From the NCBI GenBank assembly GCA_052039575.1, contig JBQGEK010000144.1:1-64000 (forward strand): a stretch of DNA of 64,000 nucleotides, written 5' to 3'. The stretch comes from Patulibacter sp052039575 (GTDB taxonomy: Bacteria; Actinomycetota; Thermoleophilia; Solirubrobacterales; Solirubrobacteraceae). The notes beneath the pieces were generated by a model. The model made no database searches and was not told the origin of the DNA. It saw only the letters and a program-made list of their open reading frames with translations. This document shows positions 62,223 through 64,000 of this stretch, piece after piece (within the stretch, counting starts at the first letter, position 1; each line of letters begins with the position of its first letter). Position numbers and translations under genes: made by a program.

Positions 62223-62657
62223 ATGACTTCCAGCACACCACAGCGACCAACCGGACCCCCCGGCCACGGGTCACCCGTGACCGTCGTCGTCGCCGACGAC
62301 AACCACCACTTCCGCTCGGGGATGGTTCGAGCCCTCGGAAATCGCGAGGACTTCTCGGTGGTCGCCCACGCCGAAGACGGCGCGAACGCCCTGGACGAGA
62401 TCCGCCGGCTGCGCCCGGACGTCGCGCTGGTCGACGCGCGGATGCCGGTGCTCGACGGTCTCGCCCTGACCAAGCGCATCCGCTCCGACCCAGGATGCGT
62501 AGGGGTGACTGTGATCGTGCTCAGCGCCCGCTCGGACGACGAGATCAGCGCAGCGGCACTCGCGGCCGGAGCTGACGCCTTCGTCGACAAGACCCAGCCG
62601 CGTCGCCTGATCGGCGACGCGATCCTCCGTACTCTCCGCGGGACGGCCACGCCGTGA
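62223..62657 (+). CDS. response regulator, receiver domain only
   Basis: A 144-residue protein with one complete NarL/CheY-like receiver: TVVVADDNHHFRSGMVRALG, phospho-acceptor Asp in DVALVDARMPVLDGL, switch Ser in VIVLSARSDDE, Lys in AFVDKTQP. It stops directly after the last helix, with no HTH or other output, unlike NarL-family regulators (~215 aa). GGGGAC six bases before ATG 62223. The GTGA overlap with the kinase gene makes them a pair. It likely works as a phosphate sink or by protein contact. Confidence 0.9.
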   Translation: MTSSTPQRPTGPPGHGSPVTVVVADDNHHFRSGMVRALGNREDFSVVAHAEDGANALDEIRRLRPDVALVDARMPVLDGLALTKRIRSDPGCVGVTVIVLSARSDDEISAAALAAGADAFVDKTQPRRLIGDAILRTLRGTATP

Positions 62658-63955
62658 CCAGCGACGCGCTGCGCTCGGTCTTCCGCGGCACCGTCGCGCT
62701 GACGATCGCCTTCCTGGTGCTGCGTGGCGACGGCGCGACGTCGCCGGTCACGCTCGCCGTGCTCGGCGTTGCGCTCTGCTACGTCGCCGCGTCGACTCTC
62801 GCCGCCTGGCGGTCCCCCGTCGAACCGGGCCACGGTTCCGCCGACGTCGCCCGTGCTTTCGCGGACGTGATCGCGCTCTGCGCCGTGATCGTCGCCGTCG
62901 ACCACCCGCCGGCCGAGCTGTTGCTCTTCCTCTGCGCGGTACCGCTCGGGCACTCGCTGACCCTGCCCGCCAACCTGATCGCCGCCGTCACCGCGGCGGC
63001 GGTGCTGGGCGCGCTCGCGATCTGGGCGACCGGGATCGCGGTCCACCCCGATCCGGTCACCAACGGCGACCTGCTGATCGCGGCGTTCGGACTGGTCTGG
63101 GCGGGGCTGGTGTCGTGCTTGATCGCGATCGAGCGTGAGCGCCGCGCGGCCCGGATCGCCGAGCTGTCCGGAACGCTGCAGGACCTAATCGCCCAGGTGA
63201 TCACCGCCGAGGAGACCGAGCGCTCCCGGGTCGCCGACCTGCTCCACGACGACGTGCTCCAGCTGCTGCTCGTCACCCACCACGACATCACCGATGCGTT
63301 GGAGGGCGACGCCGACTCGCTGCCGCGCGCCGCGGACGGCATCGACCTGGCGACCCGTCACCTGCGGCAGACGATCGGCGGCCTGCGCTCCGAGGGCGTC
63401 GCCGCGCGCCGACTCGGTGCCGGGCTGGACCAGCTCGCTGTCCAGACCACCGAGCGGCGGGGCTGCGCCGTCGACGTCGACGTGGCTCCCGAGCTGCGTG
63501 ACGACCACCATCCGTTGGTGCTGTCGCTCGGCCGCGACCTGCTGCGCGAGGTCGAGCGGCGCAGCACGGCGACCCGGATCGACGTCCGGGTCACCGCGCA
63601 GGGCCGCGACGTCGTGCTCGCCGTCGAGCACGACGACCCCCGCCACCAGGGCCTGACCAGCGCCGACGGCCCGGGCGATCTGCTCCCGGCCGTCGACCAG
63701 CGGGCCCGCGCCGTCGGCGGCAGCTTCGTCGCGGCCCGCGCGGCCGACGGCAGGCGGCGACTCACGGTCGTGGTGCCGCTGCGTCCCACCCCCGCCGTCG
63801 CGAAGCCCAACGGTCCCCGGTCGCACCCCGACCTGCGCGCCGGCCGGTCCTGGCGGAGACTGCCGCACGCGAGGACCGAGACCCCTTCCGCTTCTCCCCC
63901 GCCCCCGCCCCTGACCTCGACCCTGGAGACGCGACACGATGTCCAGCCCCGTTGA
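62654..63955 (+). CDS. HisKA_3-type sensor histidine kinase with degenerate ATPase domain
   Basis: A 433-residue membrane kinase. Four to five helices (~10-165) form the sensor. The HisKA_3 helix reads ITAEETERSRVADLLHDDVL QLLL, with the phospho-acceptor His at ~197. The C-terminal region should be a HATPase_c domain but lacks usual boxes: the N-box position reads LGRDLLREVERRSTA without Asn, and the G1 box reads LAVEHDDPRHQGL without the DxGxG pattern. AVDQRARAVGGSFVAA keeps the later alpha/beta core. ATP binding is therefore doubtful. A long Pro/Ser C-terminal tail ends the protein. It is paired by overlap with the output-less regulator upstream. Confidence 0.85.
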   Translation: MTSDALRSVFRGTVALTIAFLVLRGDGATSPVTLAVLGVALCYVAASTLAAWRSPVEPGHGSADVARAFADVIALCAVIVAVDHPPAELLLFLCAVPLGHSLTLPANLIAAVTAAAVLGALAIWATGIAVHPDPVTNGDLLIAAFGLVWAGLVSCLIAIERERRAARIAELSGTLQDLIAQVITAEETERSRVADLLHDDVLQLLLVTHHDITDALEGDADSLPRAADGIDLATRHLRQTIGGLRSEGVAARRLGAGLDQLAVQTTERRGCAVDVDVAPELRDDHHPLVLSLGRDLLREVERRSTATRIDVRVTAQGRDVVLAVEHDDPRHQGLTSADGPGDLLPAVDQRARAVGGSFVAARAADGRRRLTVVVPLRPTPAVAKPNGPRSHPDLRAGRSWRRLPHARTETPSASPPPPPLTSTLETRHDVQPR

Positions 63956-64000
63956 CCCGGCGGACCCGATCACCCAGCTGGGCGAGCTGCTCGCCACCGC
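63939..64000 (+). CDS. start of an unidentified protein (cut by window end)
   Basis: ATG 63939 lies inside the last codons of the kinase gene, with GGAG eleven bases upstream, and opens a frame reading MSSPVDPADPITQLGELLAT before the window ends. The 17-nt overlap with the kinase suggests a third gene of this operon. Too short to identify. Confidence 0.55.
   Translation, partial: MSSPVDPADPITQLGELLAT

Overview
The window is very GC-rich DNA with dense Actinobacteria-style coding: many GTG starts, 4-bp ATGA/GTGA overlaps, and several genes whose start codon lies 5-8 nt after a TANNNT box, as in leaderless transcripts. Large secreted proteins of a repetitive family, RTX-like and fibronectin-like exported proteins and an Actinobacteria-type polysaccharide locus suggest Actinomycetota, most likely class Thermoleophilia (Solirubrobacterales/Patulibacter-like). 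That placement is inference from protein style, not from a marker gene. I see no rRNA, tRNA, CRISPR array, insertion sequence or prophage.

Layout. 1-3.9 kb: the end of a MazG-like NTP pyrophosphohydrolase overlapping a GIY-YIG/DUF2075 P-loop protein, then small orphan genes and a cupin remnant. 3.9-10.5 kb: a secreted fibronectin-like protein, a DUF1345 membrane protein, a large LuxR-type (LAL) regulator, a secreted SGNH hydrolase and an SDR. 10.5-16.8 kb: a candidate small RNA, then two giant paralogous secreted proteins in tandem. 17-18.5 kb: a receiver-GGDEF protein. 18.5-22.1 kb: a complete fatty-acid desaturation module, made of a FabR/DesT-like TetR repressor divergent from a ferredoxin-type reductase and a membrane desaturase, with a DesT-like operator on the reductase promoter. 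22.1-26.2 kb: exported proteins, a Nudix hydrolase, a winged-helix-like protein and an RTX-like protein.

26.3-47.5 kb is an exopolysaccharide (EPS) region. It holds a PslG-like glycosidase, two Wzy/WaaL-type membrane proteins, an ECF sigma factor, a priming glycosyl-phosphotransferase, three GT4 glycosyltransferases, a Wzx flippase, a pyruvyl transferase beside a nitroreductase, a Wzz/BY-kinase, a nucleotide-sugar dehydrogenase, a sugar-1-phosphate nucleotidyltransferase and a CpsB-type phosphatase. Together these encode a Wzx/Wzy pathway with tyrosine-phosphorylation control.

47.7-57.0 kb is a separate, tightly overlapping seven-gene operon. Its centre is a GT2 polysaccharide synthase fused to GspE-N/MshEN-type modules. 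Around it are a polytopic membrane protein, a tiny membrane protein, a Pro-rich cytosolic protein and three lipoproteins (one PstS-like, one TIM-barrel-like). This looks like a synthase-dependent polysaccharide export system, comparable in principle to the c-di-GMP-controlled E. coli NfrB system but with reversed domain order and different partners. It is the best candidate here for an undescribed system. 57-64 kb: a secreted protein, acetyl-CoA synthetase, a GalE-like epimerase, and a receiver/histidine-kinase pair in which the regulator lacks an output domain and the kinase ATPase motifs are degenerate.
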